The position numbers were made by a program, and so were the translations under genes. A DNA stretch of 64,000 nucleotides from Flagellimonas pacifica. Its GTDB lineage: Bacteria; Bacteroidota; Bacteroidia; Flavobacteriales; Flavobacteriaceae. Positions 35,594 through 43,646 of this stretch are shown one piece after another. How positions within the stretch are numbered: position 1 is the first letter of the stretch; each line of letters opens with the position of its first letter. The notes beneath the pieces are model-generated. The model searched no databases. It had not been told where the DNA came from and worked only from the letters and a program-made list of their open reading frames with translations. The stretch lies in the NCBI RefSeq assembly GCF_900215465.1, contig NZ_OBEH01000005.1, positions 1 to 64,000 on the forward strand. The letters run 5' to 3'.

Positions 35594-35796
35594 GCACAAC
35601 AATGTGTATAATTAATGCGGGTTTTAGTGTTTAATTCAAAGTTTTGTGTGTTTTTACTAAGTCCGTCAAATCATTTTGATTTGACTTTTGATTAAAACAA
35701 GATAAAGGCAAACAAAATGTTTTGCCTCGTGCTAAACTGAAAGTCTATTGACTTTCTATTTCCGCACTAAACATACACGAAACGTTGTAGTGTCAT
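35594..35796 (+). repeat. Recombination site 4 (attC-like)
   Basis: GCACAAC (35594-35600), 3-nt spacer AAT, GTGTAT (35604-35609), ~163-nt centre, ATACAC (35773-35778), 5-nt spacer GAAAC, GTTG (35784-35787), six bases, CAT (35794-35796). It is the last site; the IS5-type element starts 40 bp beyond it and any later units are gone. Confidence 0.62.
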
Positions 35797-35835
35797 AAAA
35801 CGAACCTTTTTCGGCCCCATGAAATTTCAGTTCTA

Positions 35836-37139
35836 GAGACCTTTGCACTAAAAGGAGATTTTTTTTGTTAGATCTTGACACGTTCGCCCTATGATCGTAC
35901 CTTTATATTGAATGGAACGGTACAAGAACACAAAAAAGGTACAGATGGGATTCTTCGACGGACACGTGGAGCGGCGCACCGCCAAGAACAGGTTTTTCAG
36001 GCAGTTGGATGCCCTTATCGACTGGGCCCCTATCGAAAAAGAGCTCAAGAGGGTCTATAAAAAAGGGCAGAAAGAGCGTGGCACCAAGGCCTACGGCCCC
36101 CTGCTGCTCTTCAAGATGCAGTTGGTCTCGGTGTGGTACGGGCTATCCGACGTACAGGTGGAGGAGATGGCCAACGAGAACCTATCGGTGATGCGCTTTC
36201 TGGGGCTTTCGCTCGAGGACGCCGTTCCCGACCACAGCACGCTCAGCCGTTTCCGCAGCGATCTTGTGGCCAAGAAGGCCTATGACCGGATACTGAAAAA
36301 GGTGAACGCCCAGCTCTCGTCCCACAGGCTTATCGTCCGCAACGGTTCGGCCAAGGTGGACGCCTCGCTGACCGAGAGCCCGTTCAGCCCCAAGGGGGCG
36401 ACCACCTATGAGATGGCGGTCGACAGGCAGGAGGATGAAAGGGGGGACGGTGAACTTGAAAAGGAGGACACCTACCATATGGAAAAGAAAGAAGAGCAGC
36501 CAGGTGCCGACAACCAGGCACGCTGGGTGAAGAAGGGCGGTAAGAGCGTATACGGTTACAAGAAGCACATGGCCACCGACGACAACGGCATGGTACTGGG
36601 GGTGCACACGGTGCCGGCCAACGAACACGACAGCAAGGGACTGGAACCATTGATAAAGAAAATCCCAAGGACACAACGGAAAGAGGTCATGGCCGACAAG
36701 GGCTACAAGAGCAGGGCCAACGACGAAATGCTAAGGGAGAACGGGAGCAGGTCCCGCATCATGCACAAGGGATACCGGAACACCCCGCTGACCAAGTGGC
36801 AGACAAGGTACAACAAGGCCATATCGAAGACCCGGTGGGTGGTCGAGCGCACCTTTGGCAGCCTGAAGCGATGGTTCGGCAGCGGTGCGACAAGGCTCCA
36901 GGGTCTGGACAAGGTACACGGCATGCACGTCTTGGAGGCCATCGCCCATAATCTGAAACGTTCCCCGGGATTGGTGCGCCAAATGGCGGGATAATCGGAA
37001 AAAAGGGAGCCGAAACGCCATTGTAAAAGCGAAAGAACCAAGAAAAAAAGCGGGAGAAGGGCGAAAATCGAAGTCCAAGCCCATAAAAAAAGAACGAAAA
37101 AGAGAAAATCAAAAACTCATACAATTTTGCAAAGGTCTC
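35836..37139 (+). mobile_element. IS5-type insertion sequence
   Basis: 1304 bp with 12-bp perfect terminal inverted repeats (GAGACCTTTGCA). TTCTA direct repeats lie at 35831-35835 and 37140-37144. It contains one intact transposase. It is strongly GC-rich compared with its AT-rich surroundings, which points to recent arrival. The right copy of the duplication overlaps the stop codon of the element integrase gene. Confidence 0.85.
35912..36994 (+). CDS. IS5-family transposase
   Basis: 360 aa. N-terminal DUF772-type domain (LLLFKMQLVSVWYGLSD, VPDHSTLSRFR), catalytic Asp in AKVDASLTES, second Asp in MADKGYKS and Glu in RWVVERTFGSLKRW. Full length, no frameshift. Codon use is markedly GC-richer than that of neighbouring genes. 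Confidence 0.92.
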   Translation: MERYKNTKKVQMGFFDGHVERRTAKNRFFRQLDALIDWAPIEKELKRVYKKGQKERGTKAYGPLLLFKMQLVSVWYGLSDVQVEEMANENLSVMRFLGLSLEDAVPDHSTLSRFRSDLVAKKAYDRILKKVNAQLSSHRLIVRNGSAKVDASLTESPFSPKGATTYEMAVDRQEDERGDGELEKEDTYHMEKKEEQPGADNQARWVKKGGKSVYGYKKHMATDDNGMVLGVHTVPANEHDSKGLEPLIKKIPRTQRKEVMADKGYKSRANDEMLRENGSRSRIMHKGYRNTPLTKWQTRYNKAISKTRWVVERTFGSLKRWFGSGATRLQGLDKVHGMHVLEAIAHNLKRSPGLVRQMAG

Positions 37140-37141
37140 TT

Positions 37142-38353
37142 CTAGTTAAAAAGCACTTCTACAGCATCATCTACAATTTCATTACCCAATTCTTTAAGGT
37201 ATACTTGGGTAATCTTTATATCGGCATGCCCAAGCGATTCTCCAATAATGTCAGTAGCCACTCCTTTTTGTTTAAGGCAATTAGCATAACTGTGTCTGGC
37301 CACGTAGGAACTTAAGGCTTGATTGATACCACAGAGCTTAGCAATTTCTTTTAAACCCTTGTTATACTGGGCAAGGGTTTTCTTTTTTCGATGGTCCAAT
37401 TGTAGCGGCGTTAGGTCGTTATAAAGGAGTATCGGAAATATATACTTTGTCCCCAGGGAGCGTTCTCGATAATAATCTAAAATAGCCCTTAAGGGTGGAT
37501 TGATTTTTACAGAAAATGGACGTTTCGTTTTATTGCGGATATATCTAATTCGCTCTCCATGAATGTCGCTCCATTTCAAATCAATCATATCTGCAAAGTT
37601 CATCCCCCTAGAGTAGAAGCTGAACATAAAATAATTCCTGTGATTGACTAGGTGAGGGTATTTGGTCAAATCAAGATTGTGAATCTTATTAATCTGTTTC
37701 AAATTTAAGGCTCTCTTAATACCTTTCCCTTTTAGTCTTGATATTTTATAAACATGGAAGGGATGCTTTTCTACCTTGAAGATATTCCGTTCCATGGCTT
37801 TGTTATACATGGCTCGTATGGTTCTCATTTTGACACCAATTCCACCATCCGTTCCTCCCCTTGAACGCAGAAAAGCATCGTACTTATTTAAAAAGGTAGC
37901 ATCAATCTCTGAAAAACGGAGACTTTTAAAACCAATGAACCGTTTGATTGAGTTAGAAGCATCGTGATAAAGCTTAGCGTTACCCATTCTGCCAGCGTCT
38001 CGCATTTCCTGTATAATCTCCTCCCAAAACCGGAATACATCTTGAGAAGCTGGATTGGTATCTACTCGAAAGTGTTTATCGAAATCGTCAAGAGTAAAAT
38101 CTTCTTTTTCAAGCTCTAGATCATAATAGGTTTTTAAGGCTCTATCTTTTATTTTCAGAAGCACTCTATTCTTTTGGATATAATTCGCATTCTTTCCATT
38201 GAAAGAACCTGTATCTTCGTTCCATTCATCCAAATTGGTATTCAAAGGAGTGCGATAATATTTGGTTCTACGGTTTTTGGTGACCCTTAAAAAGATAGGA
38301 AATGAGCCATTGGATAATGCTTTTTTTCTTAAAACGACTTTGATTGAAGACAT
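37142..38353 (-). CDS. int: Tyrosine integrase of element 1
   Basis: 403 aa from the ATG at 38353 (MSSIKVVLRKKALSNG). A longer frame from 38413 would cover the arm repeats and is rejected. Arm-binding N-terminus, SAM-like domain (~100-190) and catalytic domain (FYSRGMNFADMI; SSYVARHSYANCL, with Ser or Tyr where HxxR usually has His; ESLGH; ITQVYLKEL with the nucleophile Tyr). It sits directly at the right junction, next to its arm repeats and the tRNA-derived repeat, and probably catalyses integration into tRNA-Asp. The gene end touches the IS5-type insertion, but the stop codon is preserved by the target duplication. Confidence 0.9.
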   Translation of the reverse strand: MSSIKVVLRKKALSNGSFPIFLRVTKNRRTKYYRTPLNTNLDEWNEDTGSFNGKNANYIQKNRVLLKIKDRALKTYYDLELEKEDFTLDDFDKHFRVDTNPASQDVFRFWEEIIQEMRDAGRMGNAKLYHDASNSIKRFIGFKSLRFSEIDATFLNKYDAFLRSRGGTDGGIGVKMRTIRAMYNKAMERNIFKVEKHPFHVYKISRLKGKGIKRALNLKQINKIHNLDLTKYPHLVNHRNYFMFSFYSRGMNFADMIDLKWSDIHGERIRYIRNKTKRPFSVKINPPLRAILDYYRERSLGTKYIFPILLYNDLTPLQLDHRKKKTLAQYNKGLKEIAKLCGINQALSSYVARHSYANCLKQKGVATDIIGESLGHADIKITQVYLKELGNEIVDDAVEVLFN

Positions 38354-38367
38354 ACTTTTCTGGTTTT

Positions 38368-38388
38368 GGGTACAACATAGGTACAACA
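38368..38388 (+). repeat. Integrase arm-type direct repeat pair, right end of element 1
   Basis: Two GGTACAACA copies with an 11-bp period, identical to those at 22477-22497, lie between the integrase start and the attachment site. Confidence 0.6.
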
Positions 38389-38504
38389 AATGGGTACTTA
38401 AATGTAGTCTCAAGGAAGCTAAAAGAAAAGCGAAAAATCATAAAATACTGATTTTCAAAACAAAAGAAATCAAATGCAACCATTTGAAAACCAATAATTT
38501 GTGA

Positions 38505-38547
38505 CTGTCACGCAGGGGGTCGCGGGTTCGAGTCCCGTCCAGACCGC
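38505..38547 (+). repeat. Attachment site copy 2 (junction of elements 1 and 2)
   Basis: 43 bp identical to 22383-22425. Only the 3' half of the tRNA is present, so this is not a functional tRNA gene. It marks the right end of element 1 and the left end of element 2. Confidence 0.93.
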
Positions 38548-38570
38548 TAGAATTCGTTGAAGAATTCGCA

Positions 38571-38605
38571 AAAAGCCTGTAAATCAAGTATTTACGGGCT
38601 TTTTT
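38571..38605 (+). terminator. Terminator behind attachment site 2
   Basis: AAAAGCCTGTAAAT/ATTTACGGGCTTTT with a 5-nt loop, then a T-run. It occupies the same place relative to the tRNA end as the terminators behind sites 1 and 3. Confidence 0.75.
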
Positions 38606-38648
38606 ATTTTTTTTGATATCAAAAAATACCATATAAAACCATAAAAAA

Positions 38649-38667
38649 GGTGCGTAATTCGGTGCGT
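38649..38667 (+). repeat. Integrase arm-type direct repeat pair, left end of element 2
   Basis: GGTGCGT twice with a 12-bp period. The right end of element 2 has GGTGAGT twice with the same 12-bp period (58308-58326). Single ACTCACC/GGTGAGT copies at 38687, 38764 and 38780 lie between here and the integrase start. Confidence 0.55.
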
Positions 38668-38763
38668 TAAAACACCCCTTTGAAAGACTCACCGCCATCG
38701 CTGTAATTGACTGTTAAAGAAATCTTTACGAAGAAATTTTAACATTTGATTTTACTACCTTCC

Positions 38764-38786
38764 GGTGAGTTTTTAAAATACTCACC
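38764..38786. promoter_or_regulatory. Inverted repeat directly before the element 2 integrase start
   Basis: GGTGAGT and ACTCACC face each other across 9 nt and end 1 bp before the preferred integrase ATG. They carry the same heptamer as the arm repeats. Binding by the integrase itself could repress its own expression; this is an inference. Confidence 0.4.
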
Positions 38787-38787
38787 A

Positions 38788-40044
38788 ATGTCTGGAAAAA
38801 TAAGTATCCTTTTTTACCCTAAAAAATCCGATACCGATACTGACGGAAAGGTTACGGTATACGCCAGAATAACTTTCAATGGAAAACGTGCGGAACTCAG
38901 TTTAGGGCGTCGTGTCGAGGAACAAAGATGGGATTCCCATGGTGGACGACTAAGAGGCACAAGTATGGAAGTGTCTAAGTTCAATCGATTTTTGGACACT
39001 GTCAAAAATCGGTGTTTTGAAATCCATGATGCCCTGTTAAGGCAAGATCAGGATATTTCCGCTTCCATAATCAAGAACATCTATCTGGGAAAGGAAGGCA
39101 AGGAATGGATGGTATTGGAAATCTTCCAGAACCACAATGATGAAATGGAAAGCCTGATCGGGAAAGGTTTTACCAAAGGAACATTGCAACGATACAATGC
39201 GGCCAAAAAACATGTATCTGATTATATAAAACATGCTTACCATCGGAACGACCTTCCTGTGAAAAAGGTAGACCATAAGTTTATCACAGGATTGGAATTC
39301 TTTTTGAAATCCAAAAAGAACTGTGACCACAATACCGCCATCAAGTATATTGTCAACTTTAAGAAAATCATTCGGATTGCCTATGCCAACCAATGGATAA
39401 ACAGAGACCCTTTCTTTCATTGGAAAGCCACTTGGAAAACCAAAGAGAAACAATATCTGACCCAAGCTGAGCTAGATACATTGAAAAATAAAAAATCCTT
39501 TTTACCACGTCTCGATTTGGTACGGGATATTTTTGTTTTCTGTTGCTATACAGGTTTGGCGTATTCCGATGTGAAACTATTGAAACAAGGTGATATTATA
39601 ATCGGTGTCAACGGAGATAGATGGATAAAAATGGCAAGAAAGAAAACCAAGGCCATAAGCAGCATTCCCCTACTCCCACCTGCGGAAGCAATTATTGAAA
39701 AATATAGTGAACATCCTTATGTATTGGATGGTAAAGGGGTTTTACCCGTGCTGACCAATCAAAAATCCAATGCGTACTTAAAAGAGATCGCAGATGTCTG
39801 TGGCATCCATAAAAACCTAACAACCCACTTGGCCAGACATACCTTTGCCACAACGGTCACTTTGTCCAACGGTGTATCCATTGCTTCAGTGAGCAAGATG
39901 CTTGGGCACAGTTCCTTAAAGACTACTCAGATTTACGCCAAAGTTCTCGATAGTAAAATTGCCAATGAAATGGATTTACTAAAGGAACGGTTAAAAGAAC
40001 AAGAGAGCCAAAAACCAGAGAACGAAACTCCATCTAAAACGTAG
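38788..40044 (+). CDS. int: Tyrosine integrase of element 2
   Basis: 418 aa from the ATG at 38788 (MSGKISILFYPKKSDTDTDG). The frame also has an ATG at 38746, but that would cover the inverted repeat. Arm-binding domain, SAM-like domain (~110-200), catalytic domain with R (CYTGLAYSDV region), HLARHTFATTVTLSNG, MLGHSS and TTQIYAKV with the nucleophile Tyr. It lies next to attachment site 2. A decayed copy of its N-terminal coding region lies at 53648. Confidence 0.9.
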   Translation: MSGKISILFYPKKSDTDTDGKVTVYARITFNGKRAELSLGRRVEEQRWDSHGGRLRGTSMEVSKFNRFLDTVKNRCFEIHDALLRQDQDISASIIKNIYLGKEGKEWMVLEIFQNHNDEMESLIGKGFTKGTLQRYNAAKKHVSDYIKHAYHRNDLPVKKVDHKFITGLEFFLKSKKNCDHNTAIKYIVNFKKIIRIAYANQWINRDPFFHWKATWKTKEKQYLTQAELDTLKNKKSFLPRLDLVRDIFVFCCYTGLAYSDVKLLKQGDIIIGVNGDRWIKMARKKTKAISSIPLLPPAEAIIEKYSEHPYVLDGKGVLPVLTNQKSNAYLKEIADVCGIHKNLTTHLARHTFATTVTLSNGVSIASVSKMLGHSSLKTTQIYAKVLDSKIANEMDLLKERLKEQESQKPENETPSKT

Positions 40045-40183
40045 TCAAGTCCCAAAGCCTTACCCTTAACTTTTGCGCATGGATCCTGTCGGGTTTTTGC
40101 AGCGTTCGGAAAGATAAGCGTGAAGTAAAAACACGATAGGGCGCAACTTACTTGGTCAACAACATAGAGCGCAGGTAACGAAT

Positions 40184-40849
40184 TTAACTTTTCAAGTACC
40201 CTTGGCTCACCAAATCATCCTCATTTTTAATATCAAATGTTTTTGAATCTTTAATCAGTATCTTCTTATCGGCCACGGCCAAAACATCCCTATAGTAGTG
40301 GTCCGTAAGGATAATCCCTTTTTCCTTTTTCAAGTCGATAAGAAAATCCCGTATAAGGTCCTTGTAAAGAGGGTCGATCATTGAAAATGGCTCATCCAAA
40401 AAAAGAAAGTCGTGATCTAGGAAAGAAACCAATACCAATTCAAAATAACGGAGTTCCCCCAAAGACAAATCCTTGATGCTTTTATTTTGAATTCCATGAA
40501 TTCCAGGGGCATAAAATACATTATCTTGACATCCACTGTCAGGAAAAAACATGGGGATTACCTTATTGACCTTTATATTTTTTGGAAGAAAGCTTTCCTG
40601 TGGAAGGTACCCTATCCTACAACTTGGTATTACCTCCGCAGGGTTTGTTTTGATGCCATCTATTTCCAGATTAATGGAGTCAGCTTTGAGAGTTCCATAA
40701 ATACATTTGAGCATGGTTGATTTGCCTGTCCCATTACGACCAAAAACGCCCACTATTTCATTTGTTCTGCAACCAATACCAATATCATCAAGGACTTGAT
40801 TGTCCCCAAAACTTTTTGATAAATTTTCAACTTTCAATTCAGCCATCAA
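40184..40849 (-). CDS. ABC transporter ATP-binding protein
   Basis: 221 aa single nucleotide-binding domain: Walker A GRNGTGKST, Q-loop in LPQESF, signature LSLGELR (a variant of LSGGQ), Walker B FLFLDEP, switch His in ILTDHYY. Short, of the exporter type. Start overlaps the 3' end of the small membrane gene by 4 bp, so the pair forms a translational unit. The substrate is unknown. Confidence 0.85.
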   Translation of the reverse strand: MMAELKVENLSKSFGDNQVLDDIGIGCRTNEIVGVFGRNGTGKSTMLKCIYGTLKADSINLEIDGIKTNPAEVIPSCRIGYLPQESFLPKNIKVNKVIPMFFPDSGCQDNVFYAPGIHGIQNKSIKDLSLGELRYFELVLVSFLDHDFLFLDEPFSMIDPLYKDLIRDFLIDLKKEKGIILTDHYYRDVLAVADKKILIKDSKTFDIKNEDDLVSQGYLKS

Positions 40850-41124
40850 CTAAACATAAAATAGAACACAGCACAAACCAGCAGTGAGACAAAGGGATTG
40901 ATAAGCAATGCCTTGAGCATCAACTTTCTTTTGGTAATACCCAAATTATAGAAAAAGTAGTACTGGTTTTTATGAATGATATTATATATGATTATGCCCA
41001 AAGCCAGGCCCAAAGTGGCAAAAACTAACGCTCCCAACAATGGCCCTAGTACAAGGGCTATGGCAGTAGAAAAAGTAAGGTTATAGATTAATACGTACTT
41101 GTAATAATTAAAATATACTTCCAA
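40846..41124 (-). CDS. Small membrane protein paired with the ABC ATPase
   Basis: 92 aa. Hydrophobic segments at ~16-48 (long enough for two helices) and ~72-91. Such a minimal protein may be the membrane partner of the ATPase or a truncated permease; no other permease gene is nearby. The pair is on the minus strand, opposite to the neighbouring integrase. Confidence 0.6.
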   Translation of the reverse strand: MEVYFNYYKYVLIYNLTFSTAIALVLGPLLGALVFATLGLALGIIIYNIIHKNQYYFFYNLGITKRKLMLKALLINPFVSLLVCAVFYFMFS

Positions 41125-41631
41125 ATTTTATAATTTATGGTCTTGCCAGTATTATCAAAAATATGGTATAGGTTTGCTCCTAAGGACGAATTTAACCCAA
41201 TTTTAGCTACCCCTAATTTTAGGAGCGTAGCGGAAAAATGGGGATAGCAAGAGGGTAGCGCGCTAAAGCGACGCTACGACAACACATTTTTCCTTCAAAC
41301 TCTTATTTCAAAGGAGTTTAGAAGTGCGATTATAACTATGTAAATCTTAAAAGTTTGGCGCAAAACCCACTGAATCCCTTATAAAAACTGAAAAAGTTTG
41401 GCGCAAACCCTTCATTCATCCATAAGTTTCACTTTACCTCGCTCAGTAGTATTAATCCCTGGTAAGACTTGGGGCTTGCAGCGTGAAACTTTGTTTCACT
41501 CGCTTTTTCATTTCTGGTTTCTAAGTGACCTCCTAATGTTTAATTTCCTTTTGCGACCTTCGGGAGAAAAAGCAAGATTGTCATGACAATGACACATCTT
41601 GAATTAAACGAAATTAAAATTTCATTTAATG
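41125..41631. other. 507-bp gene-free region
   Basis: A direct repeat AAAAGTTTGGCGCAAA occurs at 41349-41364 and 41392-41407 (43 bp apart). A perfect palindrome TTGTCATGACAA lies at 41578-41589 and a GTAGCG/CGCTAC hairpin near 41250-41278. The 62-codon plus-strand frame at 41398 has no protein-like features. No gene is called. Confidence 0.45.
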
Positions 41632-42723
41632 TTATAGATCTATTTCATATCGAGTACTTCGACCTCCACCAACAGGCTTAAAAATACGCTTCTGAACTAA
41701 ATCTTGTAAATCTCTTGTGGCCGTGGCTTTGGATATTTTTGTGAGTGATACATATTTTCGGGCATTCATTCCACCTTCAAAACCTTGATGGCCCTCTTCC
41801 AACATTCTACGAACCACTTTTTGTTGACGGTCATTCAGTTCATTTTTATGTTGGTCAAAAAACTTCGTTTTCTTTAAGGTGAATTCAATTTCTTTCTCTG
41901 CATCAATTTGGGCATCAAGAACAGTCTGGACAAAATAATTTATCCAATCCGTGATATCATTGGAGCGTTGAGCAGTTTTCAAAGCATCATAATAATTGTT
42001 CTTATTGCTTTCTATTGATTTAGAAAGACTGAACAGAACAGGACGACCGATACTTTGTGAAAGTGCTTTTTCTGCTACAGCTCGACCTATTCTTCCATTG
42101 CCATCTTCAAACGGGTGAATGCTTTCAAAATAGAGATGAGCAACAGCAGCTCTTAGAATAGGTTTCTTTGTAATTGTTTGGGATTTATTGAACCATTTAA
42201 CAAACCCATTTATTTCCGATGGCACTTTACTCGATGGTGGAGCTTCAAAATGTACTATCTCTCGCCCAATACCTCCCGATACAATTTGCATAGGTTCTTC
42301 ATGCGAACGCCATTGTCCTATTTGAATTTGGGTATTGCCCCTCATCAGCATGGTATGCCAATCAAACAGCATTTTACTTGTCAGTGGTTTTAAAAAGTCA
42401 TTGCGAACCGCCAGCATTAATTCCGCCACACCTTCAGCTCGCTCATCATTTGTTAAAGGGAGATAGGGCTGTATGCCCAAATTTCTTTTGATTGAGGACA
42501 TTACATCATTCCTGCTCAGGTACTCCCCTTCGATTTCTGAGGTTTTTATAGCTTCGGAAACCATTAGATTTATCATGGCCTCGGTTTGCTCAGTTTCGGA
42601 AAGTCCCTCTAAAACACCACTGATTCGTCCGGTTCTTTGGGCAAAATCAAAGAGGTTATCTTCAATATCTGTAGTTTGATATTGAAAATTAGGCCAATCT
42701 TTTTGTTGCCAATTGTATCGCAT
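41632..42723 (-). CDS. Fic family protein, DUF4172 type
   Basis: 363 aa. The Fic motif HPFEDGNGRIGR is complete at 203-214, so AMP transfer (or a related nucleotidylation) should be possible. An N-terminal TSEIEGE (61-67) matches the inhibitory helix (S/T)xxxE(G/N), which blocks the ATP site in cis (class II Fic). A C-terminal winged helix (TKISKATATRDLQDLVQKRIF) is visible. It is thus a self-inhibited enzyme, not needing a separate antitoxin. The target is unknown. Confidence 0.88.
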   Translation of the reverse strand: MRYNWQQKDWPNFQYQTTDIEDNLFDFAQRTGRISGVLEGLSETEQTEAMINLMVSEAIKTSEIEGEYLSRNDVMSSIKRNLGIQPYLPLTNDERAEGVAELMLAVRNDFLKPLTSKMLFDWHTMLMRGNTQIQIGQWRSHEEPMQIVSGGIGREIVHFEAPPSSKVPSEINGFVKWFNKSQTITKKPILRAAVAHLYFESIHPFEDGNGRIGRAVAEKALSQSIGRPVLFSLSKSIESNKNNYYDALKTAQRSNDITDWINYFVQTVLDAQIDAEKEIEFTLKKTKFFDQHKNELNDRQQKVVRRMLEEGHQGFEGGMNARKYVSLTKISKATATRDLQDLVQKRIFKPVGGGRSTRYEIDL

Positions 42724-42848
42724 GAGCCGATTATAATTCTTATTCAGCTCAAAAATAACAAAAATATGAGTTGATTGTGGATTTTATTTAACTCAACATA
42801 AGATAACAGCTTTCTATAATAGCCATACAAAATTAAAGGACCGTTTTT

Positions 42849-42920
42849 GTAAACTTTCATTTCCAAATCTGTTCATTAGTCCTAACAAGTTTACTTTAAC
42901 CGTACACTTTTAAAGTTTAC
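42849..42920. repeat. Three AAGTTTAC sites upstream of the serine recombinase
   Basis: GTAAACTT (42849-42856, inverted), AAGTTTAC (42887-42894) and AAGTTTAC (42913-42920) precede the recombinase start at 42946. Sub-sites of a res or crossover region are typically arranged like this; a role as operator is equally possible. Confidence 0.4.
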
Positions 42921-42945
42921 CTTGTATACGTTTTAATAACACAAA

Positions 42946-43632
42946 ATGACGTTTGGTTATGCAAGGGTGAGCACAAAATCCCAAAAACACGATTTACAGG
43001 TCGATGCCTTTTTGAAAGAGGGTATCGATGCCAAAAATATTTACGCCGATATTTCATCCGGGGCCAAAAGTGAACGAAAGGGTCTTGATGAGTTGCTTTC
43101 CAAACTTCGAGAGGGTGACACCGTTGTGGTTTGGAAGATGGATCGGATTGCAAGAAGTCTTTCTCATTTGGTTAAGTTAATTGAGGATTTTGAAAGTAGG
43201 GGTATCCACTTTAAAAGCATCCAAGAGAACTTTATCGATACATGTTCGCCACATGGAAAATTCGTTTTCAATCTTTTTGCCTCCATTGCCCAACTCGAGA
43301 GAGATATAATAATAGAAAGAACACGAGCTGGTCTCGAAAGTTCAAGGAGAAGGGGTGTTCGTTTGGGACGTCAACCCGGTCTCAGTAAAAAGGCACAGCA
43401 TAAGGCCATTCTGGCTGAAAAGTATTATCGTGAGAACAAGTTAAGCGTTGAAGAAATCATGAAATTGATTGAAGTGGGCTCAAAACGAACCCTATATAAA
43501 TATTTGGCTCTTCAAGGGAGAAGAACTTGTAAAGAATGTGAGGCCTTGTTTTGGGACAAACACCAAGCTATTGATTCTTCATTTTGCACTAAACATAGAA
43601 GGGCAAAAAGCATTTTAGAAAATAATTTATAA
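42946..43632 (+). CDS. Serine recombinase (resolvase/invertase) with C-terminal Cys cluster
   Basis: 228 aa. The catalytic domain has nucleophile S9 (GYARVSTKSQ), the Arg-rich WKMDRIARS and the E-helix (SIAQLERDIIIERTRAGL). A Hin-type HTH follows (~150-185). A ~40-residue tail with CKEC and, 14 residues on, FCTKH looks like a small zinc site, which is unusual for resolvases. The stop lies 14 bp before the nuclease-NTPase gene, so the two are probably one operon. Confidence 0.87.
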   Translation: MTFGYARVSTKSQKHDLQVDAFLKEGIDAKNIYADISSGAKSERKGLDELLSKLREGDTVVVWKMDRIARSLSHLVKLIEDFESRGIHFKSIQENFIDTCSPHGKFVFNLFASIAQLERDIIIERTRAGLESSRRRGVRLGRQPGLSKKAQHKAILAEKYYRENKLSVEEIMKLIEVGSKRTLYKYLALQGRRTCKECEALFWDKHQAIDSSFCTKHRRAKSILENNL

Positions 43633-43646
43633 CCAATAAGTACAAG

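Larger units (their letters stand above)
22383..38547. mobile_element. Integrative mobilizable element 1 in tRNA-Asp
   Basis: It is bounded by exact 43-bp direct repeats of the tRNA end. It carries its own tyrosine integrase at the right junction, an excisionase-like HTH gene, a primase-helicase and Toprim protein, MobC and relaxase, but no type IV secretion genes. It is therefore mobilizable rather than self-transmissible. Cargo: an AbiE-like pair and an integron-like gene array with its own recombinase, damaged by two insertion sequences. Confidence 0.85.

Noticed and set aside
36182-37124. Several long minus-strand frames opposite the IS5-type transposase
   Set aside because: They arise from the GC-rich coding strand of the transposase; the peptides are low-complexity Pro/Arg/Ser-rich and lack family features.
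38505-38547. Second and third tRNA-Asp genes at 38.5 and 58.4 kb
   Set aside because: Only the 3' part of the tRNA is present; the acceptor 5' strand and D-arm are missing. These are attachment-site repeats.
22383-38547. Element 1 as a self-transmissible conjugative element
   Set aside because: Relaxase and MobC are present but there are no coupling protein or tra-type secretion genes.
41398-41586. 62-codon plus-strand frame before the Fic gene
   Set aside because: No protein-like composition, no start context, lies over direct repeats of the spacer.
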